Shown in pieces: positions 6,295 through 11,504 of a stretch of 11,504 nucleotides of DNA. The notes beneath the pieces are model-generated. The model ran no database searches. It worked only from the letters and a program-made list of their open reading frames with translations, and was not told the origin of the DNA. The stretch spans positions 1-11,504 of the forward strand of contig JAEVYR010000598.1 in NCBI GenBank assembly GCA_023392645.1, in the 5' to 3' direction. This stretch comes from Chloroflexota bacterium (GTDB lineage Bacteria; Chloroflexota; Chloroflexia; Thermomicrobiales; UBA6265). How positions within the stretch are numbered: the stretch's first letter is position 1; the number at the start of each line of letters is the position of its first letter. Position numbers and translations under genes: made by a program.

Positions 6295-6300
6295 ATTATC
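6295..6300 (-). promoter_or_regulatory. Promoter -10-like element of the small gene
   Basis: On the minus strand GATAAT (5 of 6 matches to TATAAT) lies 73 nt upstream of ATG 6222 and 20 nt upstream of the leader ATG. No good -35 was found at the usual spacing, so confidence is low. The stretch around 6285-6345 is clearly AT richer than its surroundings. Confidence 0.3.
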
Positions 6301-6409
6301 GGCATGAACGCATTATTGCGGTATCGATGCACGATATACCTGTCCAGACTGACCTGAATGGGCCGGTCCGGACGGGCGTGACGAGTGCGGGCGGATCGGT
6401 GGGAGCGCG

Positions 6410-7897
6410 TCAGATCGGGGCGAACGGGCTGTAGTAGAGGTGGTCGGCGCGCCAGTTCGCGTGCCCGGCGCCGATCTCGCGGTAATCGTCGATCAGCGTC
6501 AGGCGGCAGACGTACTTCGCCATCTTGAACCCGAGCTGTTCCTCGATCCGCAGGCGCAGCGGCGCGCCGAACTCGGCCGGCAGCGGCGCGCCATTCATGC
6601 CGTGGGCGAGCAGCGTCTGCTCGTGTCGGGCCTGCGCGAGGGTGATCACCGAGTAGAAGTTCCCCAGGCCATGCCCGGCGTCCTCCCACTTCTCATCGAA
6701 CGTCTCGAACAGCACGTAGCGCGCGTCCGGGAGCGGCTCGCATCGCCGCAGCAGCTCCTCGACCCGCACGCCCTCCCAGCTCGCGATGTACGACCAGCCC
6801 TGGATGCAGTTATGCCGCGTGACCTGTTGCGATTGTGGCAGCGCGCGCAACTCGTCGAGCGTGTACCCGGCGGGCGTGGTGACGAGCCCGCCAACCTCGA
6901 ACCGCCACTCCGCGAAGCCGGATGCCAGCAGCGTGGCGTAGTCCTTGTTGCGAGGCGGCCGCCCGTTCGGGCGCGGGGCGGCGGTGATCCCGGCGACGGC
7001 GAGGTGCTGGCGCGATCGCAGGTCGCCGAACAGGAGGCGCCGGGCCGGATCGACGATCTGCATCAGCAGGTGCTGGATGCCGCGCGGATTGCTGAGTGAG
7101 CGCCGGGTGGCCCAGATGTGGATCAGGGCGATCACCACCAGGCCGGCGACGCCGATCGCGATGGCGCGCGCCTTGTCCGCTCCGGTGGGGTGGAGATCGC
7201 CGAGAACGATCAGCGAGAGCTCGTAGCCGAGCCCGTGGGCGACGACGATGGCGGTGTGGTGAATGGTGAAGGCGATGAAGCCGACCATGCCGAGGAAGTG
7301 AATGCTGCGCGCCGCCTGGCGACCGCCGAAGAGGCGCGCGTACCACGGGAAGCGCCCGGTCACGGCCGGCGACATCGCGATGCCGGTGAGGATTTGCAGC
7401 GGCGCGAGGATGAAGATGACGCCGAAGTAGGCAAGTTGCTGGAGCGGGTTGTAGAGGGCATCGGTTTCGGGAATCTGGAACTTGAGGTAGGTGAGACCGG
7501 CGTCCAGCGCGTCGGGAAAGACGCTCCACGAGGTGGGGATGAGGCGGTCCCACTGGTCGCTGAAGAGCATCATCAGCACGTAGACGAGCCCGGTGAGCAG
7601 CCAGCCGATCGCGCTTGAGAAGTGCCAGTAGCGCCCGATGCCGAGATGATCGCGACCCGGCAGCGCGATCCACGGCGAGTAGGGCTCCTTCTCGTCCTCG
7701 GCCGTCCACAGCGTGTCCGCCGGCATCTTCTGTTTGGTGAACCGGATCCACTCGCTGCCGGGGCGGCAGGCATCGTTCCAGTAGAGCATGGGATGCCCGC
7801 CCAGAATCTCGATGCCGCTGCGGATCAGCAGGGAGACGAAGAGGATATTGAAGACATGCGCGAACCGGACCCAGACCGGGAAGCCGAATTGTTCCAT
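6410..7897 (-). CDS. Cytochrome b561-like / sulfite-oxidase-family molybdopterin oxidoreductase fusion
   Basis: A 495-residue two-part protein. Residues 1-265 form a hydrogenase-type/b561-like cytochrome b with five predicted helices (about 13-32, 92-113, 153-177, 198-221, 243-263). Candidate haem ligands are H14 (RFAH), H92 (YWH), H200 and H213/H214. Residues 325-495 are a sulfite-oxidase-fold molybdopterin domain. C364 in RHNCIQGWS is the molybdenum-ligating Cys, followed by WEGVRVEELL and AEFGAPLRLR...GFKMAKYV. It resembles MsrQ plus MsrP (membrane haem protein and methionine-sulfoxide or oxyanion reductase) joined in one chain, passing electrons from the membrane to a molybdenum site; the substrate is unknown. 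GGGAG lies 8 nt before ATG 7897. It follows the 176-residue membrane protein by 37 bp, so the two are co-transcribed. No Tat motif is seen. Confidence 0.88.
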   Translation of the reverse strand: MEQFGFPVWVRFAHVFNILFVSLLIRSGIEILGGHPMLYWNDACRPGSEWIRFTKQKMPADTLWTAEDEKEPYSPWIALPGRDHLGIGRYWHFSSAIGWLLTGLVYVLMMLFSDQWDRLIPTSWSVFPDALDAGLTYLKFQIPETDALYNPLQQLAYFGVIFILAPLQILTGIAMSPAVTGRFPWYARLFGGRQAARSIHFLGMVGFIAFTIHHTAIVVAHGLGYELSLIVLGDLHPTGADKARAIAIGVAGLVVIALIHIWATRRSLSNPRGIQHLLMQIVDPARRLLFGDLRSRQHLAVAGITAAPRPNGRPPRNKDYATLLASGFAEWRFEVGGLVTTPAGYTLDELRALPQSQQVTRHNCIQGWSYIASWEGVRVEELLRRCEPLPDARYVLFETFDEKWEDAGHGLGNFYSVITLAQARHEQTLLAHGMNGAPLPAEFGAPLRLRIEEQLGFKMAKYVCRLTLIDDYREIGAGHANWRADHLYYSPFAPI

Positions 7898-7934
7898 ATG
7901 TTGCGCTCCCCCGGAGCCGACGAAGGGGCGAGCG

Positions 7935-8465
7935 TTATGCTCGCCAGTCGGCGAGGACCCCGGGTCGCGCGAAGCTGAGGTACAGCGCGACGCTGGGGCC
8001 GTAGACGATGGCGTAGGCGACGATGCCGTTCCAGATCTGGCCTGAGAAGCCGATCTGGTCGATCAGTTCGGGGAAGAGGGTCGGCACGATCGCCAGGAAA
8101 TTGATCTCCCAGAGCAGGAACCCGCAAAGCGCTCCGTAGCCCAGCAGCAGCCAGCGGCGGGCGCTGAGCTGGAAGGTGACGGCGAGCAGGACGACGAAGA
8201 GCGCCCCGAAGAGGGCGGCGAGCGCGAAGTGGAGGACGGTGCCGAGAGCGAGCACCAGCGCCAGGGGCCGGTCGCCGTCGAGCGCGCCGACTCCGAGCAT
8301 GAGTGATGCGACGCGGCGGAATGGGGCGGTCGCGCTTTCCTCGCGCGCCGCCGAGATGAGGAATTGCACGAGTCCCAGCGTGACGCCGCCGGCGAGTCCG
8401 GCCACGATGCCCTGCGGAATCAGTTGCGCCCACTGGCGTTCTTCGACGGGAATGCCGACGTGCAT
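7935..8465 (-). CDS. Four-helix hypothetical membrane protein, first gene of the redox operon
   Basis: A 176-residue membrane protein I do not recognise. Four hydrophobic segments lie at about residues 17-38, 68-96, 105-128 and 145-166. The first loop (40-66) is charged and the C-terminus ends in ADWRA. Conserved-looking polar residues inside or next to helices are H79 (VLHFALAALFG) and W119-E120 (LLWEINF). The frame is open to 8660, but ATG 8465 has GGGGAG 5 nt upstream and the longer N-terminus is Arg/His-rich and unlike a protein. It sits 37 bp ahead of the cytochrome b/molybdopterin fusion on the same strand, so it may assemble with it or help anchor or load it. A single buried His is too little evidence to call it a haem protein. 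Confidence 0.7.
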   Translation of the reverse strand: MHVGIPVEERQWAQLIPQGIVAGLAGGVTLGLVQFLISAAREESATAPFRRVASLMLGVGALDGDRPLALVLALGTVLHFALAALFGALFVVLLAVTFQLSARRWLLLGYGALCGFLLWEINFLAIVPTLFPELIDQIGFSGQIWNGIVAYAIVYGPSVALYLSFARPGVLADWRA

Positions 8466-8552
8466 GCTCGCTCCCCTCGCGTGGGTCGTGGCGCGGCGGG
8501 TCCGGCTCGGGAGCGGTCCGTCGCGTCGATCACGCCTCCCATCTTGCCAGAC

Positions 8553-8581
8553 CATGATATGTCGTTGTGCGACATGTGATG
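8553..8581 (-). promoter_or_regulatory. 29-bp imperfect dyad upstream of the redox operon
   Basis: The core ATGTCG-TTGTG-CGACAT (8559-8575) is a perfect 6-bp dyad with a 5-nt centre; continuing outward, 4 of the next 6 pairs match, ending in CAT/ATG. It lies 88 nt before the operon start. A TATCAT -10-like hexamer on the minus strand (8559-8554) falls inside it, which would place a bound regulator over the promoter. No protein can be assigned. Confidence 0.45.
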
Positions 8582-8663
8582 CGCAGGTGCGAGACCGCAT
8601 GCCGCGCCGTCGAACTGCGTCGTGCCGGTAATCATCGGACACGCCGTCCGGCCGCGACAATCG

Positions 8664-8680
8664 GCCGCCACGGGGGCGGC
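8664..8680 (-). terminator. GC-rich hairpin downstream of folC
   Basis: GCCGCC (8664-8669) and GGCGGC (8675-8680) form a 6-bp stem with an ACGGG loop, 47 nt past the folC stop. It has no U-tract, so intrinsic termination is uncertain. Confidence 0.3.
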
Positions 8681-8726
8681 GCTGCGGCGGTCGCGACGCG
8701 CGGTGCAGCTCAGCCGGGATTCTGGA

Positions 8727-10055
8727 TCAGGTGAGGCCCAGCGCGACGCGCGCCTCGGCGACCGTCGTCAGCGAGCCGGTGACCACGATCAGCGGATGCC
8801 CTGCCCGGATCGTCTCGGCGAGTGCCGAGGCAACCGTGTCCGCGAAGGTGACCCGCGCGCCGAGGGTAGCGAGCGCCGTCCCGAGCTCGGCGGCGGGCAG
8901 GGCGCGCGGGCTGTCCGGCGCCGTCGCGATCCAGCTTCCGGCGATCGCCACGAGCGGCGGCAGCACGGTGCCCGGTGTCTTGTCGCGCAGCATGCCGGCG
9001 ACGATGACCGGCGCGGCGCCCGGATACCGATCGCCCAGGGTGGCCGCGAGGGCCGCGGCCGATCGGCCCGAGTGGGCGCCGTCGACGATCACGACTTGGC
9101 CGGATTCGAGCCGGACCTCCTCGAATCGCCCCGGCAGCGTGGCCACGCGCAATCCGGCCCGGATCGCGTCCGGGGTGACAGCGTCCCAGTCGAGCGCGTG
9201 CACGGCGGCGATCGCGAGCGCGGCATTCTGGACCTGATGCTGCCCGATGAGCCCGGTGCGCAGGTTGGCGATCGTGCCCCAGGGGCCGGTCGCGGTGAAG
9301 TCCCGGTCGGTCCCGGAGGTCGTGAAGTCGCGGCCGGCGACCAGCAGCGGCGCGTCGTTGGCGGCGGCACGCGCCTCGATCACGGCGAGCCCGTCCGCGG
9401 GCTGCGCGGCGCTGACGACCGGGCGACCCGGCTTGATGATGCCGGCCTTGTTGGCCGCGATCTCGGCCATGGTGTCGCCGAGAATCGCGGTGTGTTCGAA
9501 ATCGAGCGGCGAAATCACCGCGACGGCGGGGTCGACCACGTTGGTGGCGTCGAGCGTGCCGCCGAGGCCGACCTCGAGCACGACGGCCTCGCACCGGGCG
9601 CGCCGGAACCAGAGGAGCGCCATCGCCGTCGCCAGCTCGAACGCGGTTACGGCGCCGAGCTCGCGGTGGTCCGCCTCGACCGCTGCGGCGGCCGCCACGC
9701 CGTCGCGGGTCAGCTCGACGAACGCCGCTTCGGGCACCGTCTCATCGTCCACGATGAACCGCTCGCGCCAGTCGTGCAGGTGGGGCGACACCGAGCGGCC
9801 GGTGCGCAGGCCCGACGCGCGCAGGATGGCGTCGATGAAGACGCAGGTTGATCCCTTGCCCTTGCTGCCGGCGACGTGGACGATCGGGTAGCCTCGCTCG
9901 GGGTTTCCGAGCCGGTCCAGCACCGCCTGGGTGCGGCGCAGGCCGAGCCGGGCGGCATCGTCGCCGGCGAACGGGTTGCTGATGAAGCCGCGGTCCCAGG
10001 AGGACCGATCCCACAGTGCCGCCAGCGCCGCCTCGAAGGTGTCGATCCGCCGCAT
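8727..10055 (-). CDS. folC: Folylpolyglutamate synthase / dihydrofolate synthase family
   Basis: A 442-residue Mur-ligase-type enzyme of normal length for FolC, which adds glutamate to (dihydro)folates using ATP in the cytosol. The P-loop is HVAGSKGKGST (60-70). It is followed by SPHLHDWRERF (90-100), TAFELATAMAL (137-147), EVGLGGTLDATN (161-172) and the Mg/carbamyl-lysine block DFEHTAILGDTMAEIAANKA (185-204), where K203 is the likely carbamylated lysine. The C-terminal domain has the ATP-site block DGAHSGRSAAAL, where the family usually has DGAHN, so Asn is replaced by Ser. GGAGA stands 6 nt before ATG 10055. It lies 81 bp downstream of the multicopper oxidase on the same strand, with a strong hairpin between, so it probably has its own transcript. 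Whether it also has dihydrofolate synthase activity cannot be read here. Confidence 0.92.
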   Translation of the reverse strand: MRRIDTFEAALAALWDRSSWDRGFISNPFAGDDAARLGLRRTQAVLDRLGNPERGYPIVHVAGSKGKGSTCVFIDAILRASGLRTGRSVSPHLHDWRERFIVDDETVPEAAFVELTRDGVAAAAAVEADHRELGAVTAFELATAMALLWFRRARCEAVVLEVGLGGTLDATNVVDPAVAVISPLDFEHTAILGDTMAEIAANKAGIIKPGRPVVSAAQPADGLAVIEARAAANDAPLLVAGRDFTTSGTDRDFTATGPWGTIANLRTGLIGQHQVQNAALAIAAVHALDWDAVTPDAIRAGLRVATLPGRFEEVRLESGQVVIVDGAHSGRSAAALAATLGDRYPGAAPVIVAGMLRDKTPGTVLPPLVAIAGSWIATAPDSPRALPAAELGTALATLGARVTFADTVASALAETIRAGHPLIVVTGSLTTVAEARVALGLT

Positions 10056-10074
10056 CGAAGGTCTCCAGACGCCT

Positions 10075-10102
10075 GAGGGGCCGGCCCGCTGGCCAGCCCC
10101 TC
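10075..10102 (-). terminator. Strong hairpin after the multicopper oxidase
   Basis: GAGGGGC (10075-10081) pairs with GCCCCTC (10096-10102). After one C-A mismatch, an inner GGCC/GGCC stem closes a CGCT loop. It lies between the oxidase stop and the folC start. It lacks a U-tract but is the most stable structure in this gap and probably separates the two genes. Confidence 0.5.
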
Positions 10103-10136
10103 CTCGAGTCGCGATGGCGTGATGATACGCGTTCGA

Positions 10137-11153
10137 TCAGTCGACGATGAGCGCGGTCGCCATGCCGAACATGCCGTGCTTGCTTTCGGCGTGGCTGAGG
10201 ATGTGGCAGTGGAACAGCCAGGTGCCCTGCTCGGTCGCGTCGACGATCACGTCGTAGCGCTCGCCCGGAGCGATGTTGAGCGTGTCACACATGTACGGCT
10301 GGTCCAGCTTGTACCCGTCGTTGTGGGTCACCAGCATGGGCATGCCGTGCAGGTGCATGGGGTGAATCATCAACCCCTCGTTCATGAACCGGATGCGCAG
10401 CTTCTCGCCCTGCTTCGCGGTGAGCGCTTCGGTGCCCGGGAAGCCCTTGCCGTTGATCGTGAACTGGCCGATCGGGCCGTCGTTCAGGATCATGATGTAT
10501 TCCTTGTCGAACTCGGGGTCGACACTCGGGTCCGCCGGCTCGACGATGAACGCGCCCAGCAGGCCATGGGTGACCTGGAACGCCGAGTTGTAGTGCGAGT
10601 GGTACATGTGCGAGCCGGTGTTGCCCGCCCGGATCGGGAACTCGTAGGTGAAGGTCGTGCCTGGCTTGATCGGCGCCTGCGTGATGAACGGGATGCCGTC
10701 CATCCGCACCGGGAGGACGAGCCCGTGCCAGTGGATCGAGGTGCTCTCGGGCAGATTGTTGGTGACGTTGATGCGAACGGTGTCGCCCTCGGTGACCCGG
10801 ATCACCGGACCCGGCACCGCGCCGTTGTAACCCCAGGCCTCGGCAAACTCGCCCGGAGCGTACTCCCACTGGAAGACGCTGCATTCGATCTCGAATACCT
10901 TGACGTCGCCGTCCATGGTGTACTCGAGTTCCTGATTGCCCATGCCTTCGGTTTCGGCCGGGAATGACTGGTGCGAGACGCGGTGCATCTCGTCCATCTC
11001 TTCGACGGTCATTTCCTCGTCGCCGCCCTGAGCCATGGTGTGCTCCTGCGCCATCGCCTGCTGGGTGGCGATGGCGGCCGGAGCCGCGAGCGCGGAGGCG
11101 CCGAGCCCGCCGACGAAGTTGCGGCGGCTGAAGGGGTTGCGTCGATGTTGCAT
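10137..11153 (-). CDS. Tat-exported two-domain multicopper oxidase
   Basis: A 338-residue laccase-like protein. The N-terminus has a twin-arginine signal, FSRRNFVGG (R10-R11), then an Ala-rich hydrophobic stretch (about 15-34) ending AMAQ, so it is exported folded. An acidic, Met/His-containing linker follows (37-85). Cupredoxin domain 1 carries HWHG (141-144) and HSH (185-187). Domain 2 carries HPMHLHG (264-270) and HCHILSH (315-321), with M328 as probable axial ligand. All type 1, 2 and 3 copper ligands are present, so it should oxidise phenols, metals or similar donors with O2. The HCH motif and trinuclear set rule out a NirK nitrite reductase. The frame is open to 11255, but ATG 11153 has AGAGG 7 nt upstream and starts the signal peptide. 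The substrate is unknown. Confidence 0.93.
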   Translation of the reverse strand: MQHRRNPFSRRNFVGGLGASALAAPAAIATQQAMAQEHTMAQGGDEEMTVEEMDEMHRVSHQSFPAETEGMGNQELEYTMDGDVKVFEIECSVFQWEYAPGEFAEAWGYNGAVPGPVIRVTEGDTVRINVTNNLPESTSIHWHGLVLPVRMDGIPFITQAPIKPGTTFTYEFPIRAGNTGSHMYHSHYNSAFQVTHGLLGAFIVEPADPSVDPEFDKEYIMILNDGPIGQFTINGKGFPGTEALTAKQGEKLRIRFMNEGLMIHPMHLHGMPMLVTHNDGYKLDQPYMCDTLNIAPGERYDVIVDATEQGTWLFHCHILSHAESKHGMFGMATALIVD

Positions 11154-11265
11154 CAGAGGACCTCTCCCTCGTGGTGAGTTCTTCGCCGGCGTGCGCCGGT
11201 GTCGGCGTCGCGTGGCGGCCGACCATTGAGCACGAATGTCGTGGGCAGGCCGCATCCGACGGCCT

Positions 11266-11281
11266 TGTGAATATTGTCACA
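11266..11281. promoter_or_regulatory. Perfect CRP/FNR-family type binding site
   Basis: TGTGA-ATATTG-TCACA matches the classical CRP consensus TGTGA-N6-TCACA at all ten arm positions. It is AT rich in GC-rich DNA and centred 120 nt upstream of the oxidase ATG. It indicates control by a CRP-family regulator, though which one (and whether cAMP is involved) cannot be known from this window. Confidence 0.6.
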
Positions 11282-11296
11282 CGCAGGGCGTTGCAA
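11268..11296 (-). promoter_or_regulatory. Candidate promoter of the multicopper oxidase
   Basis: On the minus strand TTGCAA (11296-11291) is followed by a 17-bp spacer and TATTCA (11273-11268). The -10 matches only the first three consensus bases and lies inside the CRP-type dyad. If it is real, the bound regulator would block it; if the true promoter lies about 40 bp downstream, the same site would activate. Confidence 0.3.
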
Positions 11297-11319
11297 AACC
11301 GTGTCAATCTGGCTCGTGG

Positions 11320-11334
11320 CATGACAGACATGAC
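11320..11334. repeat. Tandem CATGAC repeat upstream of the oxidase
   Basis: Two exact CATGAC hexamers are separated by AGA (9-bp period) about 40 bp further upstream of the CRP-type dyad. This is possibly a second regulatory site; no regulator is recognised. Confidence 0.25.
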
Positions 11335-11504
11335 CGAGTTCCGGCATGCCCGACCGGATCGGCACGAACGACGTAGAATCAGGTGAGGGGCGCGCGCCGT
11401 CCCCGCCGCATTTCGTTCACGCCCGTCGATGCTCACCATCGTCGCACAGGATATGCATGCCCGCTCTTTCCGCTCGACCGCGCCGGTCGCGGACAGCCCA
11501 GCTA

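Larger units (their letters stand above)
11154..11504. other. Upstream region of the multicopper oxidase to the window end
   Basis: No supported gene. It holds the oxidase leader, a promoter-like pair overlapping a CRP-type dyad (11266-11281), a TTGACA on the minus strand (11307-11302) without a matching -10, and a tandem CATGAC pair (11320-11334). A TAGAAT (11374-11379) and AGGA followed by ATG 11457 on the plus strand could be the start of a gene running off the window, but only 16 codons are visible and nothing is recognised. Confidence 0.5.

Noticed and set aside
8622..9851. 409-codon open frame on the plus strand
   Set aside because: Antisense to folC, whose motifs are all in place on the minus strand; the composition (Arg, Gly, His) is that of a shadow frame.
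10119..10967. 282-codon open frame on the plus strand
   Set aside because: Antisense to the multicopper oxidase; Val/Asp/Arg/His-rich shadow frame.
10137..11153. Copper nitrite reductase (NirK) as identity of the multicopper protein
   Set aside because: The HWHG, HSH, HPMHLHG and HCH-x3-H pattern gives a trinuclear oxidase centre, which NirK lacks.
11457..11504. Possible start of a plus-strand gene (AGGA then ATG, opening MPALSARPRRS)
   Set aside because: Only 16 codons before the window ends, an alternative ATG in another frame at 11453, and no recognisable family, so it cannot be supported.
1..11504. CRISPR arrays, tRNA or rRNA genes, transposases, phage genes
   Set aside because: No regularly spaced direct repeats, no cloverleaf-like or conserved RNA sequence, and no recombinase or phage protein was seen on either strand.

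Overview
The window is GC-rich DNA (about 70 % in most genes sampled by eye). It uses GTG and TTG as well as ATG starts and purine-rich ribosome binding sites. The gene families (a cytochrome b/molybdopterin oxidoreductase fusion, a Tat-exported two-domain multicopper oxidase, an independent DUF885-type metallopeptidase, a maleylpyruvate-isomerase-like gene, a RES/Xre toxin-antitoxin pair) would fit an aerobic, Thermomicrobia-like Chloroflexota. That assignment is inference from gene style; no rRNA or other marker is present.

Layout. 1-84 (-): N-terminus of a type I methionine aminopeptidase, cut by the window edge. 233-721 (-): DUF4126-like membrane protein. 847-1329 (+): GNAT acetyltransferase. 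1439-2629 (-): zinc-dependent medium-chain alcohol dehydrogenase starting at TTG. 2909-4095 (+): lower-GC two-gene RES/Xre toxin-antitoxin operon with its own promoter and operator-like dyad. 4096-4424 (-): remnant of a maleylpyruvate-isomerase-like gene that has lost its middle, lying against the toxin stop. 4503-5735 (+): DUF885-type metallopeptidase. 5736-6048: intergenic region full of inverted repeats, including a REP-like motif. 6049-6222 (-): 57-residue hypothetical protein with a possible 18-codon leader ORF. 6410-8465 (-): two-gene redox operon, a four-helix membrane protein followed by a cytochrome b561/sulfite-oxidase-family fusion, with a 29-bp imperfect dyad in front. 8727-10055 (-): folylpolyglutamate synthase. 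10137-11153 (-): multicopper oxidase with a perfect CRP-type dyad upstream.

How the parts relate. Most genes are ordinary metabolic or housekeeping genes. The cytochrome b/molybdenum fusion and the multicopper oxidase are both respiratory or envelope redox enzymes, but folC separates them and each has its own regulatory site, so they are probably separate transcription units. The toxin-antitoxin cassette looks like an accessory insertion: its GC is lower and its right edge lies on a broken gene. I do not see a clearly new multi-gene system. The points most worth a second look are the oxidoreductase fusion and its topology, the small gene with its leader, the toxin-antitoxin/pseudogene junction, and the two strong dyads.
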